Source of the DNA: Clostridiales bacterium
GTDB taxonomy: Bacteria; Bacillota; Clostridia; Oscillospirales; Acutalibacteraceae
Direction of reading: 5' to 3'
DNA: 64,000 nucleotides
Assembly: GCA_024684435.1 (NCBI GenBank)
Contig: JAIKWV010000020.1
Location: forward strand, 48,119 to 112,118
Shown here: piece by piece, positions 50,694 through 59,175 of the stretch
Layout of the letters: each line of letters starts with the position of its first letter
Position numbering within the stretch: position 1 is the first letter of the stretch
Notes under the pieces: model-generated
What the model was told of the DNA's origin: nothing
The model's input: the letters and a program-made list of their open reading frames with translations, nothing else
Databases searched by the model: none
Made by a program: the position numbers and the translations under genes

Positions 50694-50939
50694 ATGCAAA
50701 ATAATAATTTATCCCCGCAGCAGCTTATAAATTTTGTGAAAGCGCTTAATGCCGGCAAAAAAAGCGGAGAAGAACAGAAAAACGCGCTTAAGGAATTCGC
50801 TGACAGCAACCTTAATGAGGAACAGATCACGGCTCTGGGGCGTATAATGAATAATCCGGAGGAGATGAAGAAAATGCTTGAGTCTCAGGCGGCAAAGAAG
50901 CTTATTGAAAGGCTGAAAAATCAAGAAGGAAAAGGTTGA
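50694..50939 (+). CDS. Small helical protein, unknown function
   Basis: 81 aa from ATG 50694, with GGGAG upstream. It is all-helical: LSPQQLINFVKALNAGKKSG, then LKEFADSNLNEEQITALGRI and MNNPEEMKKMLESQAAKKLI. Charged, no cysteine, no membrane span. I do not recognise the family; similar proteins are typical clostridial hypotheticals. The stop overlaps the region of the next gene's ribosome site, so the three genes to 51695 are probably one operon. Confidence 0.6.
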   Translation: MQNNNLSPQQLINFVKALNAGKKSGEEQKNALKEFADSNLNEEQITALGRIMNNPEEMKKMLESQAAKKLIERLKNQEGKG

Positions 50940-50944
50940 ATTTT

Positions 50945-51286
50945 ATGGACATGGACAGCATAAATGATATTATCGGAGGCTTATCCCCTGATGATATTGA
51001 CGCACTTAGAACGGCGGCACAGTCGATACTGGGCAGCAGCGGCGGAGAAAATAACGGCAGCGGCAAAAACACTGACAGCGCGGCGGGAACGTCACCTTCT
51101 CTGTCCCCGGAAATGCTGGCTAAGATCACTAAGATAATGTCGGCGATGAACAAAAGGGACAGCCGCACAGATCTCATAGCCGCCCTTAAGCCACTGCTCA
51201 GTGAGGATAAGCGGAAAAGGGCGGACGACGCCATGCAGATAATAAAGCTTATTGATCTGCTGCCGCTGATAAACGAGGAGCTTTGA
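50945..51286 (+). CDS. Small acidic helical protein, unknown function
   Basis: 113 aa from ATG 50945. The N-terminal SINDIIGGLSPDDIDALRTA has a helix-loop-helix look. A Gly/Ser/Asn-rich linker (SSGGENNGSGKNTDSAAGTS) follows, then a C-terminal helical half (SPEMLAKITKIMSAMNKRD and LKPLLSEDKRKRADDAMQII). Upstream AAGGAAAAGG may serve as ribosome site. Unnamed family. It is close in build to its neighbours, which suggests a shared function. Confidence 0.6.
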   Translation: MDMDSINDIIGGLSPDDIDALRTAAQSILGSSGGENNGSGKNTDSAAGTSPSLSPEMLAKITKIMSAMNKRDSRTDLIAALKPLLSEDKRKRADDAMQIIKLIDLLPLINEEL

Positions 51287-51323
51287 AGGACGGATAGACT
51301 GTCTGAGAAAAGGGAGGGAGAAG

Positions 51324-51695
51324 ATGAATTTTTCACAAAACGAATTGAATTATATGCGTGAACAGGCGGTAAAAAAGGCGTTTGAGATGCAGAAAAGGTC
51401 AAAGAAAGGGTTGGATGAGCCAACGGGGGAAATCATTTTCGAAAAAACAGCGGAACCCCGCCCTGCGAAAAACGACTATGTAAACGCGGTGCTTAAAAAC
51501 AACAGCCGGTCGGAGCTTATAAAGGCAAAGGTACCGTTTTCAAATCAGAGAAACGGAGAGGAGAACAACAGGGAAGGCATACAGACGGACGCCGGATACG
51601 ACGACAGGCTGCTGATACTCGCTCTTGTAATTATTCTCACGGAAAATAACGCAGACAGGCTGTTGATACTTGCATTATTGTATATAATGATGTAA
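51324..51695 (+). CDS. Small protein with C-terminal hydrophobic repeat, unknown function
   Basis: 123 aa; GGGAGGGAGAAG precedes the ATG. The N-terminal 75 residues are polar. The C-terminus carries two similar hydrophobic segments around charged residues: DDRLLILALVIILTENNADR, then LLILALLYIMM. The repeat DRLLILAL-x(n)-DRLLILAL suggests a hairpin in the membrane or a self-assembly element. Such tails occur in clostridial proteins of unknown role. It ends the three-gene unit. Confidence 0.6.
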   Translation: MNFSQNELNYMREQAVKKAFEMQKRSKKGLDEPTGEIIFEKTAEPRPAKNDYVNAVLKNNSRSELIKAKVPFSNQRNGEENNREGIQTDAGYDDRLLILALVIILTENNADRLLILALLYIMM

Positions 51696-51745
51696 AATAT
51701 ATAAAATAGGTTAAACTTTGCCAAATTTTGTTTAAGGAGAGTGAA

Positions 51746-52042
51746 TTGGACAGGCAGTTCTCTGAGGTCTGTCCGGATATCATGGTATATAATTACAAAA
51801 CGAAGGGTACCTGTTCAAGGAGCATTGCCGTTGAGTTGGACGGAGATACTATAAAAAGCGTAAGCTTTGACGGAGGCTGCGCGGGCAATCTTGCCGGTAT
51901 TTCCGAAATAGTCAAGGGCATGAAGGTGGAGGACGTTATCAAAAAGTTCAGCGGCATTCGCTGCGGCTTTAAGTCCACATCCTGCCCGGATCAGCTTGCA
52001 AAGGCTCTTGCCGAGGCGGCGGAAGCCGAAAAAAACTCCTGA
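51746..52042 (+). CDS. TSCPD domain protein (TIGR03905-like)
   Basis: 98 aa from TTG 51746, with AAGGAGAG four bases upstream; TTG 51728 and ATG 51782 are alternatives. YNYKTKGTCSRSIAVELDGD opens the TSCPD domain. VSFDGGCAGNLAGISEIVKG and IRCGFKSTSCPDQLAKAL follow, the last holding the name-giving TSCPD-like motif. TSCPD domains are found at the ends of ribonucleotide reductases and as small single proteins that may bind metal. Four cysteines (GTC, GGC, IRC, TSC) support metal binding. Function not established. Confidence 0.82.
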   Translation: MDRQFSEVCPDIMVYNYKTKGTCSRSIAVELDGDTIKSVSFDGGCAGNLAGISEIVKGMKVEDVIKKFSGIRCGFKSTSCPDQLAKALAEAAEAEKNS

Positions 52043-52044
52043 AA

Positions 52045-52102
52045 TAAAGAAAATTTTAAAAAATTTTAAAAAACATACAACATTTTTGCCTGTTCAAGCG
52101 TA
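52045..52102 (+). promoter_or_regulatory. Putative autoregulated ECF-sigma promoter
   Basis: A/T-tract block (52048-52074), AAC at 52079-52081, a 17-base spacer beginning ATTTTTG, and CGTA at 52099-52102. The ECF sigma gene follows 25 bases later, with GAGAGGAGGTT as ribosome site. It is the same as the 6.18 kb site in block, spacing and ATTTTTG. Confidence 0.68.
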
Positions 52103-52126
52103 TTGTATGTGAGAGGAGGTTAATAA

Positions 52127-52633
52127 ATGCCTGATTCTCTGTCACGTACGGACAAAGAGTTTTCAGAGATTTATAACCGTCACGTCGATACAGTGTACCG
52201 TGTCTGCTTCATGTTCCTCAAGAATGAGCACGATACGGAGGATGCTGTACAAGACACTTTCATAAAGCTGATGAACTATAAGGGTGAGTTCGAGAGCGAG
52301 GAGCACGAAAAAGCCTGGCTCATAAGAACAGCCTCCAATCATTGCCGGGATATATTGAAGCATTTCTGGAGGAAAACAGTCAGCCTTGAGGTCGTAGGAG
52401 AGTCCGAGGACGAAGAGGACAAGTCCTTTGAGGTGGACGAAACACTCGAAAAAGTTTTAGCTTTACCCGATAAATATAAGACAGTGATATACCTGTATTA
52501 CTACGAAGGCTACAAAACCTACGAGATCGCCGAGATGATCGGCAGACCGGACGCAACTGTCAGGGGTTATCTTCGTAAGGGCAGGGAGTTGCTGAAAATC
52601 AATTTAGGAGGTGATAACAATGAAAAGAAGTGA
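52127..52633 (+). CDS. ECF-type RNA polymerase sigma factor
   Basis: 168 aa. Region 2: SEIYNRHVDTVYRVCFMFLK, EHDTEDAVQDTFIKLMNYKG, KAWLIRTASNHCRDILKHFW. Region 4: LPDKYKTVIYLYYYEGYKTY, EIAEMIGRPDATVRGYLRKG. This is a classical ECF sigma with no extra domain. The stop overlaps the downstream anti-sigma-like gene, the usual genetic arrangement. Its promoter looks ECF-dependent, so it probably regulates itself. Confidence 0.93.
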   Translation: MPDSLSRTDKEFSEIYNRHVDTVYRVCFMFLKNEHDTEDAVQDTFIKLMNYKGEFESEEHEKAWLIRTASNHCRDILKHFWRKTVSLEVVGESEDEEDKSFEVDETLEKVLALPDKYKTVIYLYYYEGYKTYEIAEMIGRPDATVRGYLRKGRELLKINLGGDNNEKK

Positions 52634-53708
52634 CATAGTCAGAGCTTTTGACAAGGTCAAGCCTACAGAAGAGCAGACCGACAGAATGCTTGAAAACATA
52701 CTTAATTCACAGAAAAAGTCCCACTTCAGGTGGCATTCTTTTGTCCCCGCCATAGCCGCCGCTTTAGTTGTTATCACTGCTATCGCCGGCTTCAAGGCGC
52801 TGGATACGGCAGGCAAGCTGCCTGTATCTCTTGAGGGCTTTGTGGATACCGCAAAGAGCTTCTTTACAGGAGAAGATAAAAACAGCTCCGCTTTGACGAC
52901 GACCGCGGACTCCGCCGGGAAGCAGAAAGCCGTAAAGAGCGAACCTGAGGCTGAGACTGAAAGCACCAATCCCGCGCAGGTAGTTGATACCGAGATCGAA
53001 AAGGTGGAAAAGACCTTTACGCTGAATTCCGTAACATATAAGGAAGTAACAGAGGAACTCGCGAAGGATCTGCCTGTTGACATTACCGTAAAGACGGAAG
53101 ATGTGGGCAAACTGATCGCGATCGTGGAGGAGGAAAACGAATTTTTCGGCGGTGAAGAGATAAGAAAGTATTTGCCGATAAAGGGAAGCTTCTTCCTTGT
53201 GCTTGAAGATAGGGACGGCAACTGCAGGCTGTTCATGTTCGATAATACGACGGAAAACGACATCAAGACGTATTTTGATATATTCGGAATCACATCGGCA
53301 GAGGATATTGCAGAGGTCACGATCTCCGAAGGCGAAAAGACCGCTGTGATCGAAGATATTCAGAAAGTATTCGAGGAGCTTTCAAAAGCGGAAGGCGATA
53401 AAGACGAGTACGAAAAGGCTGTAAAGGCTTTGATCAAACCCGTGCCTGCCGCAGAGCCCGACGTCACAGAGGCTCCTAAGGAAGAAGAGACCACAGCCGA
53501 GTCGGCAACGGTCACAGAGGAGACGGAGACCTCAGCTCCCGAGACCCCCGCGGTTGATGTTGAAGAAACGGTATTCAGAACCGTTACGATCAAGATCAAA
53601 ACCGTTTCCGGTCTGGTTTATGAAACAGCGTTTTATCCTCAGATAGATTACGTTTCCACATGTAAAATAAGCAATGACTTTTCAGAATTCTTGAAAACAG
53701 TTTTATAA
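52620..53708 (+). CDS. Probable membrane anti-sigma factor with extracellular domain
   Basis: 362 aa from ATG 52620, behind GGAGGTGAT, overlapping the sigma gene by 14 bp. A short cytoplasmic N-terminal part (SDIVRAFDKVKPTEEQTDRM) is followed by one membrane helix (FVPAIAAALVVITAIAGFKA, about 42-61). Then comes a long outer part with a Glu/Thr/Ala-rich linker and two sheet-rich regions. It lacks the HxxxCxxC zinc motif of ZAS anti-sigmas, so the assignment rests on gene order and topology. The outer half may sense the signal. A terminator follows. Confidence 0.78.
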   Translation: MKRSDIVRAFDKVKPTEEQTDRMLENILNSQKKSHFRWHSFVPAIAAALVVITAIAGFKALDTAGKLPVSLEGFVDTAKSFFTGEDKNSSALTTTADSAGKQKAVKSEPEAETESTNPAQVVDTEIEKVEKTFTLNSVTYKEVTEELAKDLPVDITVKTEDVGKLIAIVEEENEFFGGEEIRKYLPIKGSFFLVLEDRDGNCRLFMFDNTTENDIKTYFDIFGITSAEDIAEVTISEGEKTAVIEDIQKVFEELSKAEGDKDEYEKAVKALIKPVPAAEPDVTEAPKEEETTAESATVTEETETSAPETPAVDVEETVFRTVTIKIKTVSGLVYETAFYPQIDYVSTCKISNDFSEFLKTVL

Positions 53709-53754
53709 AAATAAAAATGTATTCTTTGCAAAGGAATTCTGGAAATTCATATAG

Positions 53755-53797
53755 AAATCCCCGTGATATGATTGGCGTTTCATATCGGGGGATTTTC
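53755..53797 (+). terminator. Intrinsic terminator of the ECF operon
   Basis: AAATCCCC...GATATGA (53755-53771) pairs with TCATATC...GGGGATTT (53780-53795), with a small internal asymmetry; a TTTT tail follows. Confidence 0.88.
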
Positions 53798-53854
53798 TCT
53801 TTGTGTTAAAAAGTTAATAAAAGTTACAGCAGGTTACAGTAATTTGAATTTTAT

Positions 53855-53883
53855 TGACAAAGATATGGGGTTCTTGTATCATT
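53855..53883 (+). promoter_or_regulatory. Promoter of the pseudokinase gene
   Basis: Perfect -35 TTGACA (53855-53860), a 17-base spacer, -10 TATCAT (53878-53883). Transcription should start near 53890, which fits the start codon at 53950. Confidence 0.82.
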
Positions 53884-53949
53884 AAACTTGATATTCTGTT
53901 TCTATGGATATTATTTCTACGGGAAAATAATTCCAAAGGGGAGATTTTG

Positions 53950-55620
53950 ATGATCAATACAGACGATCTGTGCATGAGCTGTATGAGAGATATAGGCGCT
54001 CAAAAGCAGTGTCCCCATTGCGGGTTTGACGCAGATACCCTGCAGATCGCTCCGTATCTGCCCATACGCACGGTTATAGGCAACCGTTACCTTGTGGGTA
54101 AGCTGTTGGACTACAACGGCGAGGGAGCCACTTATATAGGCTGGGATCTCACGCGCAAGGTCCCGGTGAATATCCGCGAGCTGTTCCCCGACACCCTTGT
54201 TACCCGCGCACCCAACGGAAAAGCAATAAATGTCCTTCCCGGTAAGGAAGAGGCGTTTTCTTCGATCATGCAGAGCTTTCTTGAGCTGTGGCGAAAGCTG
54301 GTCAGGCTCAGGGGACTGTCGGCTCTTATATGCGCTGTGGATATTCTTGAAGAAAACAATACGGCGTACACCTTTTATGAGTATGAGGAGAGCATGACCC
54401 TCCGTGAATATCTTTTGAGCAGCGACACCGGTTACCTTTCATGGGAGCGGGTCCGCCAGCTTTTCATGCCGGTACTGTCCACCCTCGGTACCCTTCATTC
54501 TTCGGGGATAATCCACAGGGGCTTATCACCCACAACTCTTTTTGTGGGCAAGGACGGGAAGATGAAAATTTCCGGTTTCTGCATCGGACAGGCAAGAACA
54601 AGCAAGAGCGAGCTCAACCCCCAGCTCTTCCAGGGCTATGCCGCCATTGAGCAGTACGGATATTCCGGTCAGCAGGGTCCGTGGACAGATATATATGCCT
54701 TTGGCGCGGTCATGTATCGGGCGCTGATAGGCACGGACCCCATAGACGCTTCAATAAGGATCACAAACGACAGACTTATGGTCCCTGGCAAATTTGCGGA
54801 GCAGATGCCTGCATATTTTATAAACGGACTCGTGAACTCCATGCAGATCCTGCCGGAGGACAGGACGAGAAACGTCGAACAGCTTCGCGCGGAGCTTTCC
54901 GCCGCGCCCGCTGCTGTGGCGGCAAGCGATTATGATATTTCTCAGCACAATAACGATAACGCACCGCCTGCCAGACCTGCAAAGAAAAAGATGTCCAACG
55001 CTTCTGTGGGAATAATCACGGCAGTTTCAATAATCGCGGTGGGCATTGTTGTAGTGTCGATCCTGGCGATGACTGTTTTTAAGGACAGGCTTTTTAAAAA
55101 CAACACCGAAGTCACCGTGCCGGATGAGACCTCCGTTGTAGATGAGATCGTGGTGGTGCCCAATTTCGTGGGACGCAGATATACACAGATATCCACACAG
55201 GGCGCGTATAATTCAAAGTTTAAGATCGTCAAGGAAGAAATGTATGACGATAAGATAGCGGAGGGATATGTTATATCCCAGAGCATAGAAGCAAATACCT
55301 CGGTCAAAAAAGGCACCGAGATAAGAATATTTGTAAGTCTCGGCAAGGAAAAAATAGTCCTGCCTAAGATAATGCACACGGGTATGAAGTATGACGACGT
55401 ATACACTCTTCTTACAGGTCTGGGCTTCGTCTGTGAAAAGAAGGAAAACCAGAACGACGGTTCACATCCTGAGGGTGAGATCATAAGCGTTCTTCCGCAG
55501 GAGGAGTTGGAATACGACAAGGGCACAAAAGTGTATATCACCGTATGGGGAGCGCCGCCTACACAGCCGAGCCAGGAGGAAACGACTTCAGAGCCCTACA
55601 GCGACGAAGAACCTGCTTGA
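53950..55620 (+). CDS. Membrane pseudokinase with N-terminal zinc ribbon and C-terminal PASTA domains
   Basis: 556 aa from ATG 53950, AAGGGGAG upstream. A zinc ribbon (CMSC at 8-11, CPHC at 21-24) precedes a Ser/Thr-kinase fold at about 44-310. The kinase looks dead: the beta3 lysine position is VNIREL, the HRD motif is HRG (189-191) followed by LSPTT instead of LKPxN, and DFG is GFC (209-211). A glycine loop (NGEGATYIG) and the WTDIYAFGAVMY helix remain. A transmembrane helix is at 351-377, then two PASTA-like repeats (VVVPNFVGRRYTQIST and LPKIMHTGMKYDDVYT) outside. PASTA kinases sense muropeptides, so this may be a wall sensor that signals by binding. Confidence 0.85.
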   Translation: MINTDDLCMSCMRDIGAQKQCPHCGFDADTLQIAPYLPIRTVIGNRYLVGKLLDYNGEGATYIGWDLTRKVPVNIRELFPDTLVTRAPNGKAINVLPGKEEAFSSIMQSFLELWRKLVRLRGLSALICAVDILEENNTAYTFYEYEESMTLREYLLSSDTGYLSWERVRQLFMPVLSTLGTLHSSGIIHRGLSPTTLFVGKDGKMKISGFCIGQARTSKSELNPQLFQGYAAIEQYGYSGQQGPWTDIYAFGAVMYRALIGTDPIDASIRITNDRLMVPGKFAEQMPAYFINGLVNSMQILPEDRTRNVEQLRAELSAAPAAVAASDYDISQHNNDNAPPARPAKKKMSNASVGIITAVSIIAVGIVVVSILAMTVFKDRLFKNNTEVTVPDETSVVDEIVVVPNFVGRRYTQISTQGAYNSKFKIVKEEMYDDKIAEGYVISQSIEANTSVKKGTEIRIFVSLGKEKIVLPKIMHTGMKYDDVYTLLTGLGFVCEKKENQNDGSHPEGEIISVLPQEELEYDKGTKVYITVWGAPPTQPSQEETTSEPYSDEEPA

Positions 55621-55644
55621 TATTTTGAGAATGAGGTGTAATTT

Positions 55645-56931
55645 TTGAAATACGAAAACACATGGGAATCTCTTAATACCCGCAAGGTGCCCGCATGGTT
55701 TGAGGACGCCAAGTTCGGGATTTTCATACATTGGGGTCTCTACTCCGTGCCCGCCTACACAAGGAAGGGCGACTACGCCGAATGGTACGGGCATCAGCTG
55801 AAAAATGACTTTGAGGCTGTGGTTGATTTTCATAAAAAAACCTACGGTGAAAACTTCAAGTATGAGGATTTCGCAGGTCAGTTCAAAGCCGAACTGTTTG
55901 ACGCTGACGAATGGGCGGAACTGTTTCAAAAGGCGGGAGCCAGGTATATAAATCTTGTTTCCAAACACCATGACGGCTTCTGTATGTATAAGAGCGACTA
56001 CGCATGGAATTGGAACAGCTTTGACGTGGGACCCCACAGGGATTTCTGCGAGGAGCTCAAGGCGGCGCTTGATAAAACTGACGTGAAATTCGGCGTATAC
56101 CATTCCGTTTATGAATGGTATAATCCCCTGTATCTTAAAGACCCGGAGGAGTACGCGCTCAAACACCTTATCCCCATGCTTAAGGAATTGGTGGAAAAAT
56201 ACAAGCCCTATACGCTGTTTACCGACGGAGAGTGGGATCATCCCAGCAGCGTATGGCACAGCACGGATTTCTTACAGTGGCTCTATAACGAGTCCTCCGT
56301 CAAAGACGTGATCGTTCCCAATGACCGTTGGGGCAAGGAAACAAGAGGTCATTTGGGAGGAAATTTCACCACGGAATACGGCTTTATCGAAGGAAACAAA
56401 AAGATCGAGGACGTGGTACTTGACAGACCCTTTGAGGAGTGCCGAGGTATAGGCAGGTCATTCGGATTCAACAGAATAGAAGATCCCGAGGATTATCTTT
56501 CACCCAAGGCGCTCATAGAGATGTTCGTGGAGCTTATAAGCAAGGGCGGCAACCTGCTGCTCAACATAGGTCCCGCCGCGGACGGCACCATTCCCGCTAT
56601 TCAGCAGGAAAGGCTTTTGCAGATGGGAGAGTGGCTCAACGTGAACGGGGAGGCTGTTTACGGCAGCCGCAGATACAAAAACAGCAACCAGCCCCGGGTA
56701 AAATACACCGCAAACAACGGCAATGTTTACGCGTTTCTTTACGATTTCCCCTTTGGCAGCGTTACGCTGAACGATGTGGAATATTCCGCCGGTCTTAAGG
56801 CTGAGATACTGGGCTGTGACGCTCCGGTGGAGGTCACAGAGGATAAGGGCAGGGTAAAGCTCGTCTTTCCCGGGATCAATCCGGACGATATGAAGTCCGA
56901 ATACGTTTACTGCGTAAAACTTTATAAATAA
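55645..56931 (+). CDS. GH29 alpha-L-fucosidase-like
   Basis: 428 aa, TTG start 55645 with GAGGTG upstream. WFEDAKFGIFIHWGLYSVPA, then AEWYGHQL and FNLVSKHHDGF-type block (YINLVSKHHDGFCMYKSDY), are GH29 marks. KFGVYHSVYEW follows. The nucleophile aspartate is expected in YTLFTDGEWDHPSSVW. No signal peptide, so it probably acts in the cytoplasm on imported fucosyl oligosaccharides. A small C-terminal beta domain (NGNVYAFLYDFPFGSVTL) is present. It lies 24 bp after the pseudokinase gene and before a terminator, so the two are probably co-transcribed. Confidence 0.92.
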   Translation: MKYENTWESLNTRKVPAWFEDAKFGIFIHWGLYSVPAYTRKGDYAEWYGHQLKNDFEAVVDFHKKTYGENFKYEDFAGQFKAELFDADEWAELFQKAGARYINLVSKHHDGFCMYKSDYAWNWNSFDVGPHRDFCEELKAALDKTDVKFGVYHSVYEWYNPLYLKDPEEYALKHLIPMLKELVEKYKPYTLFTDGEWDHPSSVWHSTDFLQWLYNESSVKDVIVPNDRWGKETRGHLGGNFTTEYGFIEGNKKIEDVVLDRPFEECRGIGRSFGFNRIEDPEDYLSPKALIEMFVELISKGGNLLLNIGPAADGTIPAIQQERLLQMGEWLNVNGEAVYGSRRYKNSNQPRVKYTANNGNVYAFLYDFPFGSVTLNDVEYSAGLKAEILGCDAPVEVTEDKGRVKLVFPGINPDDMKSEYVYCVKLYK

Positions 56932-56934
56932 TAA

Positions 56935-56971
56935 ATCACCGCTTCAAAGCTCTTTGCTCTGAAGCGGTGAT
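56935..56971. terminator. Intrinsic terminator
   Basis: ATCACCGCTTC (56935-56945) pairs with GAAGCGGTGAT (56961-56971). Plus-strand tail CCTAAAAAAAGG is not T-rich; the minus-strand T-run comes before the stem. It separates convergent genes. Confidence 0.7.
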
Positions 56972-56997
56972 CCTAAAAAAAGGAAAGATGGAAGAAT

Positions 56998-57636
56998 TCA
57001 TTTATATTTTTCTATAACATTATTCAGTACGGAAATAAGGATCACGCCCACAACTGCCGAGATAATTATTTCGGGCAGCATGTAGCTTAAATTATATATG
57101 GCGGAATATATCGCGGAAAGCTTCCAGCCGGAAAAGTTAGCCAGGATCGTGCCGCCGAATTTCGGGAACCCGTCCTGTGTGAAATACCATTCCGCCCACT
57201 GACCGAAGAGTATCACTCCAGATACAAAATGCGCCGCAAGTCTTGCAAGCCCTGCCACCACTATACCGGAGGCAAACGACAGTCTGGGATTTTTGATCTT
57301 TTTAGAAAACAGTCCGCCTAACCCCAGAACGGAGAAGGCGACTATGTAGTCAAGTAATAAAATCAATAATACGCCCCACCATTTCTGACCCGCAAACGCC
57401 TGGGTGGCTGTGCCCATTATTGCCTGAATGACACCGTCAACAAGTCCGCATAACATTCCAAAGCGTATGCCGTACATATATCCGATGAGCATAACGGGGA
57501 GCATACTGCACAGGGTTATTGAGCCGCCGTAGGGCAGTTCGTACACTTTTATCATCGACAAAATTATTGCTGCCGCGACCATGACGCCGCCCACGGCGAG
57601 TCTGAGGTTTTTCGGCTGCATTTTTTTCTTTTCCAT
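56998..57636 (-). CDS. thiT: Energy-coupling factor thiamine transporter, substrate-binding subunit
   Basis: 212 aa, six membrane helices. LAVGGVMVAAAIILSMIKVY, then LPYGGSITLCSMLPVMLIGY and MYGIRFGMLCGLVDGVIQAI, is the ThiT pattern. WWGVLLILLLDYIVAFSVLG and the C-terminal GWKLSAIYSAIYNLSYMLPE hold thiamine-contact Trp and Tyr positions. It captures thiamine and works with shared EcfAAT, which is not encoded here. A TPP riboswitch just upstream supports the substrate. Confidence 0.93.
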   Translation of the reverse strand: MEKKKMQPKNLRLAVGGVMVAAAIILSMIKVYELPYGGSITLCSMLPVMLIGYMYGIRFGMLCGLVDGVIQAIMGTATQAFAGQKWWGVLLILLLDYIVAFSVLGLGGLFSKKIKNPRLSFASGIVVAGLARLAAHFVSGVILFGQWAEWYFTQDGFPKFGGTILANFSGWKLSAIYSAIYNLSYMLPEIIISAVVGVILISVLNNVIEKYK

Positions 57637-57678
57637 TTTATATATCTTCCTTTCAAGAAGGTGACCCCCAAAATAAGA

Positions 57679-57707
57679 TCCGGTACGACCTATTCGGACG
57701 TACCGGA
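57679..57707 (-). terminator. Hairpin between the TPP riboswitch and thiT, likely expression platform
   Basis: TCCGGTACG (57679-57687) pairs with CGTACCGGA (57699-57707); on the minus strand TCTTATTTT follows. It would act as the terminator formed when TPP is bound. Confidence 0.65.
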
Positions 57708-57738
57708 CGAATTTTCAGAACGGAATAAAAATTCTGTT

Positions 57739-57846
57739 GTGTCAACTTCCTACGTCGGCATTATCCGAATCAGGTATACGGCGATCGCGTTTGCGGCGCC
57801 ACCGAGGGTATGATCTCAGCCGACGTTAAGTCAGCACCCCTGTTGT
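57739..57846 (-). promoter_or_regulatory. TPP riboswitch (THI element)
   Basis: Read on the minus strand: AGGGGTGC (P1/P2 start), GGCTGAGATCATACCC (thi box), ATACCTGATTCGGATAATGC, then GACGTAGGAAGTTG. These are the conserved TPP-binding blocks in order. The variable P3a arm lies between. It controls thiT, 100 bases downstream, through a likely terminator. Confidence 0.95.
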
Positions 57847-57886
57847 TATTTTATATTTTAACACTTTTTACATAAAAAATCAATAC

Positions 57887-59083
57887 TTATTTCGGGTCGT
57901 GCATAAAGTGATAATAATCGGCGGCGGTGGGAAGGGGAGAGCTGAATCCCACGGCGATGCCGCCCTTATAATATACACGAGGCACCCGGGGACTGACTCC
58001 GCACACCACCTCATAATTGAAGGAGCAGGACATATCGCCTATCTCCTCCGCGGAGATGAAGCTGCCCTTGTCTTCACCCATTAGGGTGACCTCATCCTCG
58101 GAATGGACGGGACCGATATCCGTAACGTCCACCATCATCTGATCCATGCATATCCTGCCCACGATGGGAGCGTATTCCCCGTTTATCAGGACTCTGCCCT
58201 TCGATGAAAGAGCCCGGGGATAGCCGTCCGCGTAACCTACAGGCAGGGTGACCAGCCTTGTGGGACGCTTTGCCGTAAAGGTCTGACCGTAGCCTACGCC
58301 CACGCCGGGTTGTATGGTCTTGATAAAGATTATGTGGGTCTTTATGGACATTACGGGTTTAAAACTGAGTATATTTTTGTTTACGTCCTCCGAAGGATAC
58401 ATTCCGTAAAGGGAAATACCCAAACGGACCATGTCGAAATAATCGTCAAACTCGATTATGGCGGCGCTGTTGCACATATGCTTTATGGGTATATGTATTC
58501 CACGGCTTTCAAGCCTTGCCACAAAGTCCTTGAACCTGTCTTTTTGGACTGCCGCAAAGGATTTATCCGCGCAGTCCGCAGTGGCGTAGTGACTGAAAAT
58601 GCCCTCAATTAATATATTCGGCAGCCGGGAGATGCGTTCCACTATTTCAACGCTTTTTTCGCTGAGATCAAAGCCTATGCGGGACATACCCGTATCTATG
58701 GCAATATGTATCTTTGCCGTTTTGTTGAGCTTTACGGCTTCCTCGGAGAGCTTTACAGCGTCCTCCTCGGTAAAAATAGTCTGAGTGACGTCGGCGTCTA
58801 TGAGTATGGGATACTGGGTAGGGGAGGTGTAGTCCAGGATCAGTATGGGCAGGGTCACGCCGTTTTTTCTAAGCTCAAGCGCCTCCTCCAGTATGGCGAC
58901 GCTGAAATAATCCACCTTATCCCGCAGAAATTCCGCAACGCCAACCGCGCCGTGACCGTAGGCGTCAGCCTTTATCACAGCCATGAGCTTGGTGGCGGAT
59001 GGGATTTTTTCGCGTACTATTTCAACATTGTGCTCCAGAGCATCCAGATCTATTTTGGCATATACTCTGTGATAATGATTCAT
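57887..59083 (-). CDS. alr: Alanine racemase
   Basis: 398 aa from ATG 59083; TTG 59095 is the alternative and neither has a good ribosome site. VYAKIDLDALEHNVEIVREK, then LMAVIKADAYGHGAVGVAEF with the PLP lysine, is the N-terminal barrel. HIAIDTGMSRIGF, IFSHYATAD, HMCNSAAIIEF, VRLGISLYGMYPS and the C-terminal IVGRICMDQMMVDVTD, where the catalytic tyrosine lies near SCSFNYEVVCG, complete it. It makes D-alanine for peptidoglycan. It stands alone, convergent with nothing, next to thiT. Confidence 0.96.
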   Translation of the reverse strand: MNHYHRVYAKIDLDALEHNVEIVREKIPSATKLMAVIKADAYGHGAVGVAEFLRDKVDYFSVAILEEALELRKNGVTLPILILDYTSPTQYPILIDADVTQTIFTEEDAVKLSEEAVKLNKTAKIHIAIDTGMSRIGFDLSEKSVEIVERISRLPNILIEGIFSHYATADCADKSFAAVQKDRFKDFVARLESRGIHIPIKHMCNSAAIIEFDDYFDMVRLGISLYGMYPSEDVNKNILSFKPVMSIKTHIIFIKTIQPGVGVGYGQTFTAKRPTRLVTLPVGYADGYPRALSSKGRVLINGEYAPIVGRICMDQMMVDVTDIGPVHSEDEVTLMGEDKGSFISAEEIGDMSCSFNYEVVCGVSPRVPRVYYKGGIAVGFSSPLPTAADYYHFMHDPK

Positions 59084-59175
59084 CTCGTTCAACAAAAATC
59101 ATGCCTTTCGGTCGTTTTTCGTTAAGTCTATGATATACGCATTTCCGGATAAAGTCAACATGAACGCGGGTATTA

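Noticed and set aside
53854..53949. Upstream extension of the pseudokinase gene to 53854
   Set aside because: The extension overlaps the promoter hexamers; ATG 53950 has a good ribosome site.
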